Part shown: in pieces, positions 7,736 through 16,492 of the stretch
Layout: each line of letters starts with the position of its first letter
Numbering within the stretch: the first letter of the stretch is position 1
Assembly (NCBI RefSeq): GCF_016598775.1
Contig: NZ_CP066802.1
Coordinates: forward strand, 868,001-932,000
DNA: 64,000 nucleotides
DNA from: Actinomyces weissii
GTDB taxonomy: Bacteria; Actinomycetota; Actinomycetes; Actinomycetales; Actinomycetaceae
Direction of reading: 5' to 3'
Translations under genes and position numbers: made by a program
The notes under the pieces: model-generated
Databases searched by the model: none
The model's input: the letters and a program-made list of their open reading frames with translations, nothing else
What the model was told of the DNA's origin: nothing

Positions 7736-8368
7736 TCAGATGGCGTCCCGAGTGGGGGAGGCGGCCACCCGCGCGGCAACCTCCTTGCACGTCTCCGAGC
7801 TGGGACCCTCACCAGCCGGGAAGAGCACCTCCCGGTAGTAGCGCAGCTCGTCAATGGACTCCAGGATGTCCGCCAGCGCCCGGTGCCCGCCGTGCTTCTC
7901 AGGGGAGTGGAAGAAGGTCCGCGGGTACCAGCGCTTAGCCAGCTCCTTGAGGGAGGAGACGTCCACCACCCGGTAGTGCAGGTGGTCGATCAGCTCCGGC
8001 ATGTCCCGCGCCAGGAAGGCCTTGTCCGTGCCCACCGAGTTGCCCGCCAGCTGGGCGGTGCGGGCGGTAGGCACCAGGCGCTTGACGTACTCCATGACCG
8101 CGGCGGTGGCCTCCTCCAGGCTCAGGCCCTCCTCCAGGTCCGCCAGCAGCCCCGATGAGGTGTGCATCTGGCGCACGTAGTCCCCCATCTGCGCCAGCGC
8201 CTCAGCCGGAGGCTTGATCAGTACGTCCAGGCCAGGGGCGAGGGGACGCAGCTCGTAGTCGGTCACGACCACGGCCACCTCGACCAAGGCGTCAGCCTCC
8301 AGGTCCAGGCCGGTCATCTCGCAGTCGATCCAGACCAAAGGGTCAGAAGTGTCGATGTTTCGGCTCAC
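7736..8368 (-). CDS. orn: Oligoribonuclease
   Basis: 210 residues, close to the family norm of about 180-210. Orn is the 3'-5' exoribonuclease that degrades two- to five-residue RNAs, including pGpG from cyclic-di-GMP breakdown, to mononucleotides in the cytoplasm. DEDDh motifs are visible: WIDCEMTGLD (Exo I, D and E) near residues 13-22, AGNSVGTDKAFL near 108-119 (Exo II), and HRALADILESI near 160-170 (Exo III, with the general-base His and Asp). The extra C-terminal tail after YYREVLF is variable in Actinobacteria. It precedes tRNA-His on the same strand. Confidence 0.95.
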   Translation of the reverse strand: MSRNIDTSDPLVWIDCEMTGLDLEADALVEVAVVVTDYELRPLAPGLDVLIKPPAEALAQMGDYVRQMHTSSGLLADLEEGLSLEEATAAVMEYVKRLVPTARTAQLAGNSVGTDKAFLARDMPELIDHLHYRVVDVSSLKELAKRWYPRTFFHSPEKHGGHRALADILESIDELRYYREVLFPAGEGPSSETCKEVAARVAASPTRDAI

Positions 8369-8530
8369 AAGCGGGCAGTCTAGCCTTCCTGCGCCAGGGC
8401 TCTACGCCGTCGCCCGGCCGCGCCGCAGCCCGGCCGGGTCACCTACCTCCAGGCCAAGGCCCAGACCCCGGCACCGCCCCAGCCCTCAGCGACACGCCAA
8501 GGCCCCGGAGCCTCCACCCCAGCCCCAGCC

Positions 8531-11269
8531 TCAGCGCCGCCCCTGGCGGGCCAGGCCCACGAAGCAGATGGCCAGGCTCACGCAGGCCACCACCGACAGC
8601 ATGCCCAGGTCCCACAGCCACTGGCCTGCCTCGTGCTGCCAGAGCGCGTCGTAGCGGCGCGGGGCGATCTCGTTGAGGTTTACCGTGGCGGCTGCCATCG
8701 AGTGACCCCAGCGGGAAGGCATCAGCCAGGACAGCTGCTCAAAGACCTTGCGGTCCACCACCGGGATCAGCCCGCCGGAGAGCACCAGCTGCCCCATGAT
8801 CGAGACCACCAGCACCGGCATCACCTGCTCGGAGGAGGACACGAAGGAGGAGACCGCCAGGCCCAGCAGCCCAGAGGTGAAGGCGATCGCCCAGCAGGCC
8901 ACCGCCAGCTCCAGGCCCGGGTTGCCCAGCAGGACCGCCTCGGTGGGGGCGTCGTTCAGGAGCAGGGCCGTGCCGCACATCAGCGCGGTCTGCACGGTGA
9001 CGATCAGGGCCAGCATCAGGGACTTGGCGAACAGGTAGGCCCCCGAGCGCAGCCCCACCGCCTTCTCCCGCAGGAACACGTCCCGCTCACCGATCAGCTC
9101 ACGGATCGTCACCGCCATGCCAGCGAAGGCGGAACCGGTGACCAGCACCACCAGCAGCTCCACCGCCTGTCCGGAGATCCGCGGGCAGGGCATCTCCGGG
9201 GTGGGCACGGGCAGCGGCGGCATCGCGAAACCGGTGTCACCGCTGATGGCCTTGGTGAGCAGCCCCATGACCAGCGGCAGCACCAGCATGAAGGCCAGGT
9301 AGGAGGGGTCTGCTGCGATGATCCGCATGTGGCGGCGCACCAGGGTGGAGAGCTGCCGCAGGGCGGACTGCTTGCGCGGGGCCGACGCCGGGGCCGAGCG
9401 GGCCACCGGGGCGGGCTGTCCGGCGCCCCGCCGGGTGGAGGGCACCACCTGCTCCAGGTGCCCGCGCAGCGGCTCGGTGTGGTTGCGGATCAGGGCGTAG
9501 ACGTCCGCGTAGCCGTCGATCGCGCCCGGGTCGGCGAAACCGCCCCGGGGGGCCTGCAGCACCAGGGCCCCGGCCCGCGCCAGCTCAGCGTGCCGCTCCC
9601 GGAAGTAGGGGATCACCTCGCGGGGCGGGCCGAAGTACACTGGCTTGCCCCCCGCCGCCAGGATCAGGACCTTGTCCGCCCGGTCGATGTGGTTCTCGTT
9701 GTGGGTGACCACCATGACGGTGCGGCCGGTGTCCCCGGGGCGGGTGCCGTGCGCCAGGGTGGCCAGCAGGTCCATGACGTCGCGGTCCAGCTGGGGGTCC
9801 AGGCCTGAGGTCGGCTCGTCCAGGAACAGCAGCTTGGGCTTGGTGAGCAGCTCGATGGCGGTGGACACCCGCTTGCGCTGGCCCCCGGAGAGCTTCTTGA
9901 CCCGCTTGTCCACGTGCTCGGTCAGGTCCAGGTCCTCCAGCACCTCCGCGATTCGCTGGGCCCGCTCCGCCTTGGTCAGGTCGGAGGCCAGCCGCAGCTC
10001 GGCGGCGTACTGGAGGGTCTGGCGCACGGTCAGCGCCGAGTGGACGACGTCGTTCTGCGGCACCACGCCGATCGAGTTACGCATGACGGCGTACTGCTCG
10101 TACACGTCGAAGCCGTTGAACAGGACCTGGCCGCTCTGCGCCTTCTGCTCCCCGGTCAGGGCCTTGAGCAGGGTGGACTTGCCTGCGCCGGAGGGACCCA
10201 CCACCGCCAGCAGCTCGCCGCCGGGCAGGGAGAAGGAGACCTGGTCCAGCAGGCGCTTACCGTGGTCCACGGTGAAGACCAGGTCCTTGGCCACCAGGCC
10301 CTCGTCACCCTCCGCGGAGGTCTGCACCTGGCACACGCCGTCGGGGCTGATGGCGATGAGCGTGGCACCCATGGCCAGCACCAGCGGCCGGTCCACCAGC
10401 ACCGTGCGCATCCGCTGGTTGCCTAGCCACACGCCGTTGGTGGAGCCCAGGTCGGTGACGACGATCCCCTGCGGGGTCAGGTCGACCCGGGCGTGGTGGG
10501 CGGAGACCAGCGGGTCGTCCTTGAGCACCAGGGTGTTGTCTGAGGCGCGACCGATAGTGCCGGAGGAGGTGATGCGGAACACCTGCAAGGTGGTGTGCCG
10601 GGAGTGTCCGCCCTCCGTGCGGGAGGCGGTATGCGCGCCCGGCTGGGGCATGACGCTGGTCTGCTGCGGGGAGGCTGGGGGGTGCCCCGTCACGGACTGG
10701 CTGGTCGAGGGGGAGGGGTAGCCGGTCACCGACTGGCTCAGGGAGGGCGACGGCGCCCCAGGCGTCCCGTAGCCGTGCGGGGCCTGGCGGCCTCCCTGAT
10801 GCTGGCCGTAGTAGGCCGAGTTCGCGGAGGGGGAGGAAGGAGGGACCGGCCCCGCCGTCGGCGCAGAGGACGCTGGGGCGGAGGGCACCGGGGCGGCCCC
10901 CTGCGGTGCGGAGGGGGAGGCGGCTGCCGGGGAGCCGCCGGGCCGGGCGCCGTCGCCAGCCGGGGCGCTGACCGGCGTGAGCACCAGCACCGGCCCGGAG
11001 GCGTCACTGAGCTGGATGCGGGTGCCCTGCGTGATGAGGGCCTGGGTCTGCCGCTGCCCGTCCACCAGCATCCCGTTGCTGCCCAGGCACCGCACCTGCC
11101 AGCCCTCCGCCGTAGGGAACACCTCCAGGTGACGGCGGGAGACGATCGGTACGTTGACCACTACGTCGCACTGGTCCATGCGGCCCACGGTGAAGGCCCT
11201 GTCAAATGTCACAGGGGCCAGGGAACCCGGTGAGGAGAGCAGCCGCACGGCTATGGCGGAGGAAGGCAC
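8531..11269 (-). CDS. Double-FHA, ABCG-type ABC exporter (Rv1747-like)
   Basis: 912-residue polypeptide joining two phosphothreonine-recognising FHA domains to an ABC half-transporter. FHA1 is at about 15-100 (FTVGRMDQCDVVV ... VSRRHLEV). A Pro/Ser/Thr/Gln-rich linker at 105-230 contains two SQSVTG repeats and is a plausible kinase target. FHA2 is at about 235-325 (GTIGRASDNTLVL ... SAHHARV ... GSTNGVWL). The ATPase follows at about 330-570, with Walker A GPSGAGKST, signature LSGGQRKRV and Walker B LLFLDEPTSGLD. An ABC2-type membrane domain with about six helices occupies 645-910. This order matches mycobacterial Rv1747, an exporter controlled by PknF phosphorylation. No Ser/Thr kinase lies nearby, and the substrate is unknown. 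Confidence 0.9.
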   Translation of the reverse strand: MPSSAIAVRLLSSPGSLAPVTFDRAFTVGRMDQCDVVVNVPIVSRRHLEVFPTAEGWQVRCLGSNGMLVDGQRQTQALITQGTRIQLSDASGPVLVLTPVSAPAGDGARPGGSPAAASPSAPQGAAPVPSAPASSAPTAGPVPPSSPSANSAYYGQHQGGRQAPHGYGTPGAPSPSLSQSVTGYPSPSTSQSVTGHPPASPQQTSVMPQPGAHTASRTEGGHSRHTTLQVFRITSSGTIGRASDNTLVLKDDPLVSAHHARVDLTPQGIVVTDLGSTNGVWLGNQRMRTVLVDRPLVLAMGATLIAISPDGVCQVQTSAEGDEGLVAKDLVFTVDHGKRLLDQVSFSLPGGELLAVVGPSGAGKSTLLKALTGEQKAQSGQVLFNGFDVYEQYAVMRNSIGVVPQNDVVHSALTVRQTLQYAAELRLASDLTKAERAQRIAEVLEDLDLTEHVDKRVKKLSGGQRKRVSTAIELLTKPKLLFLDEPTSGLDPQLDRDVMDLLATLAHGTRPGDTGRTVMVVTHNENHIDRADKVLILAAGGKPVYFGPPREVIPYFRERHAELARAGALVLQAPRGGFADPGAIDGYADVYALIRNHTEPLRGHLEQVVPSTRRGAGQPAPVARSAPASAPRKQSALRQLSTLVRRHMRIIAADPSYLAFMLVLPLVMGLLTKAISGDTGFAMPPLPVPTPEMPCPRISGQAVELLVVLVTGSAFAGMAVTIRELIGERDVFLREKAVGLRSGAYLFAKSLMLALIVTVQTALMCGTALLLNDAPTEAVLLGNPGLELAVACWAIAFTSGLLGLAVSSFVSSSEQVMPVLVVSIMGQLVLSGGLIPVVDRKVFEQLSWLMPSRWGHSMAAATVNLNEIAPRRYDALWQHEAGQWLWDLGMLSVVACVSLAICFVGLARQGRR

Positions 11270-11412
11270 AGCGGTCCTTTCGCAGTGGCGGACGGCTTGG
11301 ATGAGCCGCCACGGGACGTGTGAAAGGATACCGACAGCCTGGCCGTGCCGGAGAACGGTGGCCAGTGCCGTAGGCTGGGGCCGTTCCGGGCCGTCCAGCG
11401 CTGCCCGGCGCC

Positions 11413-11485
11413 GCCTCCATAGCTCAATGGATAGAGCAACGGCCTTCTAATCCGCAGGTTCCCGGTTCGAGTCCGGGTGGGGGCA
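11413..11485 (+). tRNA. tRNA-Arg (TCT)
   Basis: Cloverleaf with acceptor GCCTCCA/TGGGGGC, D-arm TAGCTCAATGGATAGAGC, anticodon loop CTTCTAA (anticodon TCT) and T-arm GGTTCGAGTCC. The anticodon stem is weak, with three central G-C pairs. CCA is not encoded. It lies between the divergent FHA-ABC and GTPase genes. Confidence 0.92.
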
Positions 11486-11552
11486 CTCTCGGTACCGCGG
11501 TTTGACTCTCTCGGTACCCGTTCTTGGCCTGCTTGCATCTATTGTATTGGCC

Positions 11553-13178
11553 ATGCTCCCATCTGGTTCCAGGACCCCGACCCCCCAGGCAGGCAGCCCT
11601 GGTGAGGCGGCTGAGGCAGACGCGCTCAGCCGTGGCCGCCTGGTGGCTGTCCTGAGCGACCTGCTCGGGGACCTGGAGGACCTGGACCTGCGTCTGAACG
11701 CCCCCGGGGTGCAGGAGGCCCGCCAGCTGCGCGTGCGCCTCCAGTCCGAGGTGCGCGACCACGTACTGCCCCGCCTCAAGGACGCGGACGTCCCTGCCGT
11801 GGTGGTGGTGGGAGGCTCCACGGGGGCGGGCAAGTCCACCCTGGTCAACTCGCTCCTGCGGGCGGAGGTCTCCCAGGCCGGGGTGCTGCGCCCCACCACC
11901 CGCACGCCTGTGCTGGTGGTCAACCCTGAGGACGCGAAGATCATCGCTGCCCACCCGGTCGCGGAGGTCTGCCTGACCGTGACCTCCAAGGAGGTGCCCG
12001 CCGGGCTCGCCGTGATCGACGCCTCCGACCTGGACTCGGTGCACGAGGCCAACCGGGACCTGGCCGCACGCCTGCTGGAGGCCGCGGACCTGTGGCTGTT
12101 CGTGACCACCGCGGCCCGCTACGGGGACCAGACCCCCTGGGCGACCCTGGAGGACGCCGTCTCCCGGGGGACGGCGGTCGCCGTCGTCCTGAACCGGGTG
12201 CCGGCCAAGGTGCTCAGCGAGGTGCGCCGGGACCTGGTGGGGCGCCTGGCCTCCCTGGGGCTGGAGGACTCGCCGCTGTTCGTGGTCCCGGACGTCGGCC
12301 CGCACCAGGGGATGCTCCCGGCCGCGGAGACCGAGGCGGTCCACGACTGGCTCTGGCTCCTGGCGGGGCGGCACCGGGCGGCGAGCCTGCTGCGGCGCAC
12401 CGGCAAGAGCCTGTGGGCCAGCCTGTGCCAGGACCTCACGCAGCTGGCCGACGACCTGGACGCCCAGGCCCGCGCCGCCAGCACCCTGGAGGAGGGGCGT
12501 ACCGCGCTGCTCGGGGCCCCGGTCTCTGACCTGACCGGTGAGGTGCGGGTCGGCTCCTGCGGCCAGGGGGCTCCCACCACCCGCTGGCTGACCCTGGCCT
12601 CCTCCGGCGGGCCCCTGGCCGCGCTGGCCGCCCTCTCCCCAGGGGGACGGCTGCCTACGGGCCTGTTCGGCCGACGCACCCGCCAGCGCGGTGAGGCCCT
12701 GGAGCTGCTGGCCAAGGACGCCATGGACGCCGTGCACGCCCGCCTGGAGGCCACCCTGGTGGCCCTGTCCGCGGACCTGCGGGCCCTGTGGGCCGCGGCC
12801 GGGGCGGAGCCGCCTGCCGACATGGATGACGCCTCCCGCAAGGCCACCTCTGTGCTGGAGAGCTGGCGGGTGACGCTGCTGAAGGACTGCGGCGCCTCAG
12901 AGACTCCCCTAGGGCTGACTGAGGCGTCCCTGTCCGACCTGCTGGTGGCCGGGGCGGTCGGAGTCACCGGTGCGGCTAACGCCCTGCGCAGCCTGGGCCT
13001 GCAGCAGGAGAGCGACCAGGCCCGGGAGCTGTTGGCCGCGGCCTTGGAGAAGGCGGTACGCAAGCTGGTCCCGGCTGGTACCGCCCACCGCCTGGCCCCC
13101 GACCCTGGCCTGGCCGCAGCGCTGCGGCTGCGTGCCGCCGAGCTGCGCCCACTGACTCGCCCTGGAGAGACCCCATGA
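11553..13178 (+). CDS. Dynamin-like/Era-fold GTPase, first of a pair
   Basis: 541 residues from the ATG at 11553; the frame is open to a TTG at 11502, close behind the tRNA. The G1 P-loop GGSTGAGKSTLVNSLL lies near residues 87-102, followed by the switch Thr in RPTTRTPVL and a G4-like segment VVLNRVPAK. A long helical C-terminal half follows. Bacterial proteins of this type occur in actinobacteria as two adjacent genes, likely forming a heteromeric membrane-remodelling or stress-related GTPase. It overlaps the second GTPase gene by 4 bases (ATGA), so the pair is translationally coupled. Cellular role unknown. Confidence 0.8.
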   Translation: MLPSGSRTPTPQAGSPGEAAEADALSRGRLVAVLSDLLGDLEDLDLRLNAPGVQEARQLRVRLQSEVRDHVLPRLKDADVPAVVVVGGSTGAGKSTLVNSLLRAEVSQAGVLRPTTRTPVLVVNPEDAKIIAAHPVAEVCLTVTSKEVPAGLAVIDASDLDSVHEANRDLAARLLEAADLWLFVTTAARYGDQTPWATLEDAVSRGTAVAVVLNRVPAKVLSEVRRDLVGRLASLGLEDSPLFVVPDVGPHQGMLPAAETEAVHDWLWLLAGRHRAASLLRRTGKSLWASLCQDLTQLADDLDAQARAASTLEEGRTALLGAPVSDLTGEVRVGSCGQGAPTTRWLTLASSGGPLAALAALSPGGRLPTGLFGRRTRQRGEALELLAKDAMDAVHARLEATLVALSADLRALWAAAGAEPPADMDDASRKATSVLESWRVTLLKDCGASETPLGLTEASLSDLLVAGAVGVTGAANALRSLGLQQESDQARELLAAALEKAVRKLVPAGTAHRLAPDPGLAAALRLRAAELRPLTRPGETP

Positions 13179-14623
13179 CCATGCCTGTCCCCGAGCCGCT
13201 GGACTCCGCGCACCTGGAGGCGCGCCTTGAGCGTATGCACGCCGCCCTGGACCTGTGCCCGGGGGAGGTGCCCGCCTCCCTGGCGATCCCGGCACGCTCC
13301 GCCCTGGAGGACGTCTCCGACCGGCTGGCCCTGGGCGTGGACCACACGGTGGCTGCCTTCTTCGGGGGCACCGGCTCCGGCAAGTCCTCCCTGTTCAACG
13401 CGATCACCCAGCTGGAGTTCGCGGACGTGGGCGCCCGCCGTCCCACCACCTCCCAGGCCGCTGCCTGCTCCTGGGGCGACGACGCCGGGGCCCTGCTGGA
13501 CTTCCTGGGGGTCTCTGAGCACCGGCGGATCCGCCGAGAGTCCCTGCTGGACGCCTCCGACCAGGAGGAGCTGGCTGGGCTGGTGCTGCTGGACGTGCCC
13601 GACTACGACTCCGTGACGCAGGCGCACGCCCTGCAGGTGGACCGGCTGGTGCCCCTGGCGGACCTGCTGGTGTGGGTGGTGGACCCGCAGAAGTACGCCG
13701 ACGCCGCCCTGCACGAGGGCTACCTGCGCGGCCTGGGGGCGCGCCAGGAGGACATGCTTGTCCTGGTCAACCAGGTCGATACCCTGCCCGAGGGTGGGCA
13801 GGAGACCCTGGTGGCTGACGTGCGTAGGCTGCTGGACGCTGACGGGCTGGCCCGGGTCCAGGTGCTGCCGGTGTCTGCCACGCGCGGTGACAACCTGGCG
13901 GCCTTCCGGGAGGTACTGCGCGAGCGAGTCAGCCGCGAGTCCAACGCCGCCCGCACCGTGGCCGCGGAGATGGACGCGATCTCCCGCCGTCTGGCTGGCT
14001 GCGTGGCGGCTGGTCCGGTGGAGCTGGAGCCCGGGCTGGAGGAGCCCGTCGTCGAGGCCCTGCTGCGGGCTGCGGGCGCCCACGTGGTGTCTGACTCGGT
14101 GCGGGCGGCCCTGGCCTGGCCGCTGGGCCGGGCCCTGGCGCGGCCTGAGCCCCCAGCCCGTCCCGCGGTCGCGGCCGCCCAGACCACCTGGCTGCGGCGA
14201 GCCACCGCAGGGCTGCCCCAGGTGTGGCTGAGGTCGATTGAGGACGCCGTGGTCTCCCCGGACCAGCTGGCTGCCCAGACTGCTGAGGCGGTGGGTTCCG
14301 TGCCGCTTCCCCTGCGCAGCACGCCGCTGCTGCACCTCGGCTGGTGGGGCGGGGTGCTGCTGCTGGTGCTGGGGCTCTGTCTGGCGGTGGCTGCCGCCTT
14401 GCGGGGCCAGGCCCCGTGGATCGCCCTGGTGCTGCTGGTGCTGGGGCTGGTTCTGGCCGTGCTGTCCCAGCGCGCCCGCTCCCGGCGGGCGAGCCAGGAG
14501 GCTGGGCTCTACCTGGAGCAGGCGCGTCAGCGGGTGGAGTCGGTGGTGGAGCGGGGGTTGTCTGCCCCTACCGGCCGGGTGCTGGCCAGGCACCGGATCC
14601 TGCAGCAGGCCTTCGGGATGTGA
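13175..14623 (+). CDS. Dynamin-like/Era-fold GTPase with C-terminal membrane hairpin, second of a pair
   Basis: 482 residues. The P-loop GGTGSGKSSLFNAI is near residues 63-76, the switch region is RRPTTSQAAA, G3 is VLLDVPDYDS (the DxPG-type Gly is replaced) and the G4-like motif is LVNQVDTL. A hydrophobic hairpin of two membrane helices lies at about 388-438 (LGWWGGVLLLVLGLCLAVAA and IALVLLVLGLVLAVL), unlike its partner, so this subunit should anchor the pair in the membrane. Coupled to the upstream gene by a 4-base overlap. The pairing of a soluble and a membrane GTPase is typical of bacterial dynamin-like pairs; the substrate membrane process is not known. Confidence 0.82.
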   Translation: MTMPVPEPLDSAHLEARLERMHAALDLCPGEVPASLAIPARSALEDVSDRLALGVDHTVAAFFGGTGSGKSSLFNAITQLEFADVGARRPTTSQAAACSWGDDAGALLDFLGVSEHRRIRRESLLDASDQEELAGLVLLDVPDYDSVTQAHALQVDRLVPLADLLVWVVDPQKYADAALHEGYLRGLGARQEDMLVLVNQVDTLPEGGQETLVADVRRLLDADGLARVQVLPVSATRGDNLAAFREVLRERVSRESNAARTVAAEMDAISRRLAGCVAAGPVELEPGLEEPVVEALLRAAGAHVVSDSVRAALAWPLGRALARPEPPARPAVAAAQTTWLRRATAGLPQVWLRSIEDAVVSPDQLAAQTAEAVGSVPLPLRSTPLLHLGWWGGVLLLVLGLCLAVAAALRGQAPWIALVLLVLGLVLAVLSQRARSRRASQEAGLYLEQARQRVESVVERGLSAPTGRVLARHRILQQAFGM

Positions 14624-14770
14624 CCGGGTGCTGGCCGCGCTCCACAGGCGGTGGTGCGCAGGGGCGGCCCCCAGGAGGGGCGCTCGGGCGGCCAGGGGAG
14701 GGCCGGGGCAGGGCACCTTTGAGGTGACCGGCCACCACCCTGACCCGGCCGGCCAGAAGGAGCAGTCACC

Positions 14771-15403
14771 ATGAGCCGCCAGATCGACCTGACCATCCAA
14801 GGAGTCGTAGGCACCGCCCCCGCGCTCAGCCGGGCTACCGGCAGGGCCTTCTGCCGCTTCCGGGTGGCGGTGACGCCCAGTCACCGTGAGGGGCAGGACT
14901 GGGTGGACGACCCCACCGTGTGGTTCACCGCCAAGGCCTGGGGAGCCCTGGCCGAGAACCTCAGCTTCTCCCTGTCCAAAGGGGACCCGGTGGTCCTGGT
15001 AGGCCGTTTCTCCCAGGAGAGGTGGGCCAATGAGCGCGGTTCAGGCGTGAGTAACGTGATCGGCCTGACCACCGCCGGGCACGACCTGTCCCGTGGGGAG
15101 TCCCGTTTCGGACGGCGGCTCGGTGGTCAGCGTTCCGAGGCGCTGGCCCCGGCGTCCGACACTCCGTCGGCGCAGGCTGACAGCGCGGAGCAGAAGGCCT
15201 GGAGCTCCCTCGCGGCGGGCACGCAGGCGGGGCCTGGGACAGCGGAGACAGGATGTGTGGTGGAACCCACATGCGAGCGCGAGGCTGAGCTTGAGGCGGG
15301 TCACGCGGAGGTCTCGGAGACAGAGGGGGCGGTTTCCAGTAGTCTCCCAGACTCTACCTGGGAGCTGCCTGTGTCCGACTTGGGTCCCGCCACGGGGGCA
15401 TGA
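14771..15403 (+). CDS. ssb: Single-stranded DNA-binding protein, accessory type
   Basis: 210 residues. An OB-fold occupies residues 1-110 (QIDLTIQGVVGTAPAL ... FCRFRVAVTPS ... VWFTAKAWGALAENLSFSLSKGDPVVLVGRF), the standard SSB core. A disordered acidic tail of about 95 residues follows. The canonical acidic tip (DDDIPF or similar), through which the main SSB recruits repair proteins, is absent: the protein ends DLGPATGA. This points to an accessory SsbB-like paralogue rather than the replicative SSB. AGAAGGAG lies just upstream of the ATG. Confidence 0.88.
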   Translation: MSRQIDLTIQGVVGTAPALSRATGRAFCRFRVAVTPSHREGQDWVDDPTVWFTAKAWGALAENLSFSLSKGDPVVLVGRFSQERWANERGSGVSNVIGLTTAGHDLSRGESRFGRRLGGQRSEALAPASDTPSAQADSAEQKAWSSLAAGTQAGPGTAETGCVVEPTCEREAELEAGHAEVSETEGAVSSSLPDSTWELPVSDLGPATGA

Positions 15404-15789
15404 GGTGTAGGCGGCTGCGGTGTCCCTGTTATCCCAAGGGAAAGCCGCGGCTGCATACTGGCTGTGCTGGCGGTCACCTGGGTGGGTGAACCCTAGCAGT
15501 TCCTTAGGAAATGCATGAAAGTCGGCGTTTTCGCCGTCTGAGGCACATATTGTCTGACCTGTCGCGCCTGGGGGCTTCTGAGGGCCAGGGGGCCGTTAAG
15601 TGTTCAAAATTAGCAGTCTTCTTGCATGTGACAATCGTAAGCCGTTTGTGACATGAAGTGTCCTAGAATGTCATCGGAACGAGTCCAGAAAGAGCGTGTC
15701 TTAAACGATTCCACACCCCTAGGCTGCGTACCGTGACGTAGGTCTGAAAAGCAGGTCCGCGTGTATCCGCCACCGGGAGCGAGTAGCAA
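15404..15789 (+). other. 386-base intergenic region upstream of ftsE
   Basis: No open frame looks coding. A weak imperfect hairpin (GCGGCTGCGG against CCGCGGCTGC) at about 15408-15455 may end the ssb transcript. The right half is less GC-rich, with a TAGGCT element at about 15720 that resembles the -10 boxes seen elsewhere in the window and may drive ftsE. prfB, which precedes ftsE in many actinobacteria, is not here. Confidence 0.4.
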
Positions 15790-16479
15790 ATGATCCGATT
15801 CGACCATGTCTCCAAGGTCTACAAGCGAGGTGCCCGCCCGGCCCTCGACGACGTGAGCCTGGAGGTCGGGCGCGGCGAGTTCGTGTTCCTCGTCGGTGCC
15901 TCCGGGTCGGGCAAGTCCACCTTCCTGAACCTGGTGCTGCGCACTGAGCGGCCCACCTCGGGCACCGTGCACGTGCTGGGCCGCGACCTGTCACAGGTCT
16001 CCTCCTGGCGGGTGCCCCAGCTGCGGCGCGAGATCGGCTTCGTGTTCCAGAACTTCGAGCTGCTGGAGAACAAGACCGTGGAGGAGAACGTGGCCCTGGT
16101 GCCGGAGGTGATCGGCAAGTCCCGTCACTTCATCAGCACCGCGGTGCCTGAGGCTCTGGACCTCGTCGGCCTGGGAGGCAAGGAGCGGCGATTCCCCCAC
16201 GAGCTCTCCGGCGGCGAGCAGCAGCGCGTGGGCATCGCCCGGGCCATGGTCAACCGCCCCAAGATCCTCATGGCGGACGAGCCCACCGGAAACCTGGACC
16301 CTGCCACCTCGGTAGGGATCATGCGGGTGCTGGACCGCATCAACCGGCAGGGCACCACCGTGGTCATGGCGACCCACGACGTCGAGATCGTTGACCAGAT
16401 GCGTAAGCGCGTCATTGAGCTGAGGCTCGGAGAGGTTGTGCGCGACCAGCAGCACGGCGTCTTCGGCTCGCACCTGTGA
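15790..16479 (+). CDS. ftsE: Cell division ATP-binding protein FtsE
   Basis: 229 residues, standard for FtsE. It is the cytoplasmic ATPase that with FtsX activates peptidoglycan hydrolases at the septum. It opens [26 protein letters not shown]. Walker A is [11 protein letters not shown] near 37-47, the Q-loop is FVFQNFELL, the signature is [15 protein letters not shown], Walker B is [13 protein letters not shown] and the H-loop is VVMATHD. ftsX follows after 13 bases, then an M23 endopeptidase, so the likely hydrolase partner is encoded in the same operon. Confidence 0.96.
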   Translation: MIRFDHVSKVYKRGARPALDDVSLEVGRGEFVFLVGASGSGKSTFLNLVLRTERPTSGTVHVLGRDLSQVSSWRVPQLRREIGFVFQNFELLENKTVEENVALVPEVIGKSRHFISTAVPEALDLVGLGGKERRFPHELSGGEQQRVGIARAMVNRPKILMADEPTGNLDPATSVGIMRVLDRINRQGTTVVMATHDVEIVDQMRKRVIELRLGEVVRDQQHGVFGSHL

Positions 16480-16492
16480 GGAAGGAGAGCAG

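Noticed and set aside
12119..14884. 921-codon minus-strand open frame opposite the two GTPases
   Set aside because: Composition is Arg/Pro/Gly/Gln low complexity, and both plus-strand genes have conserved motifs throughout; a shadow frame.
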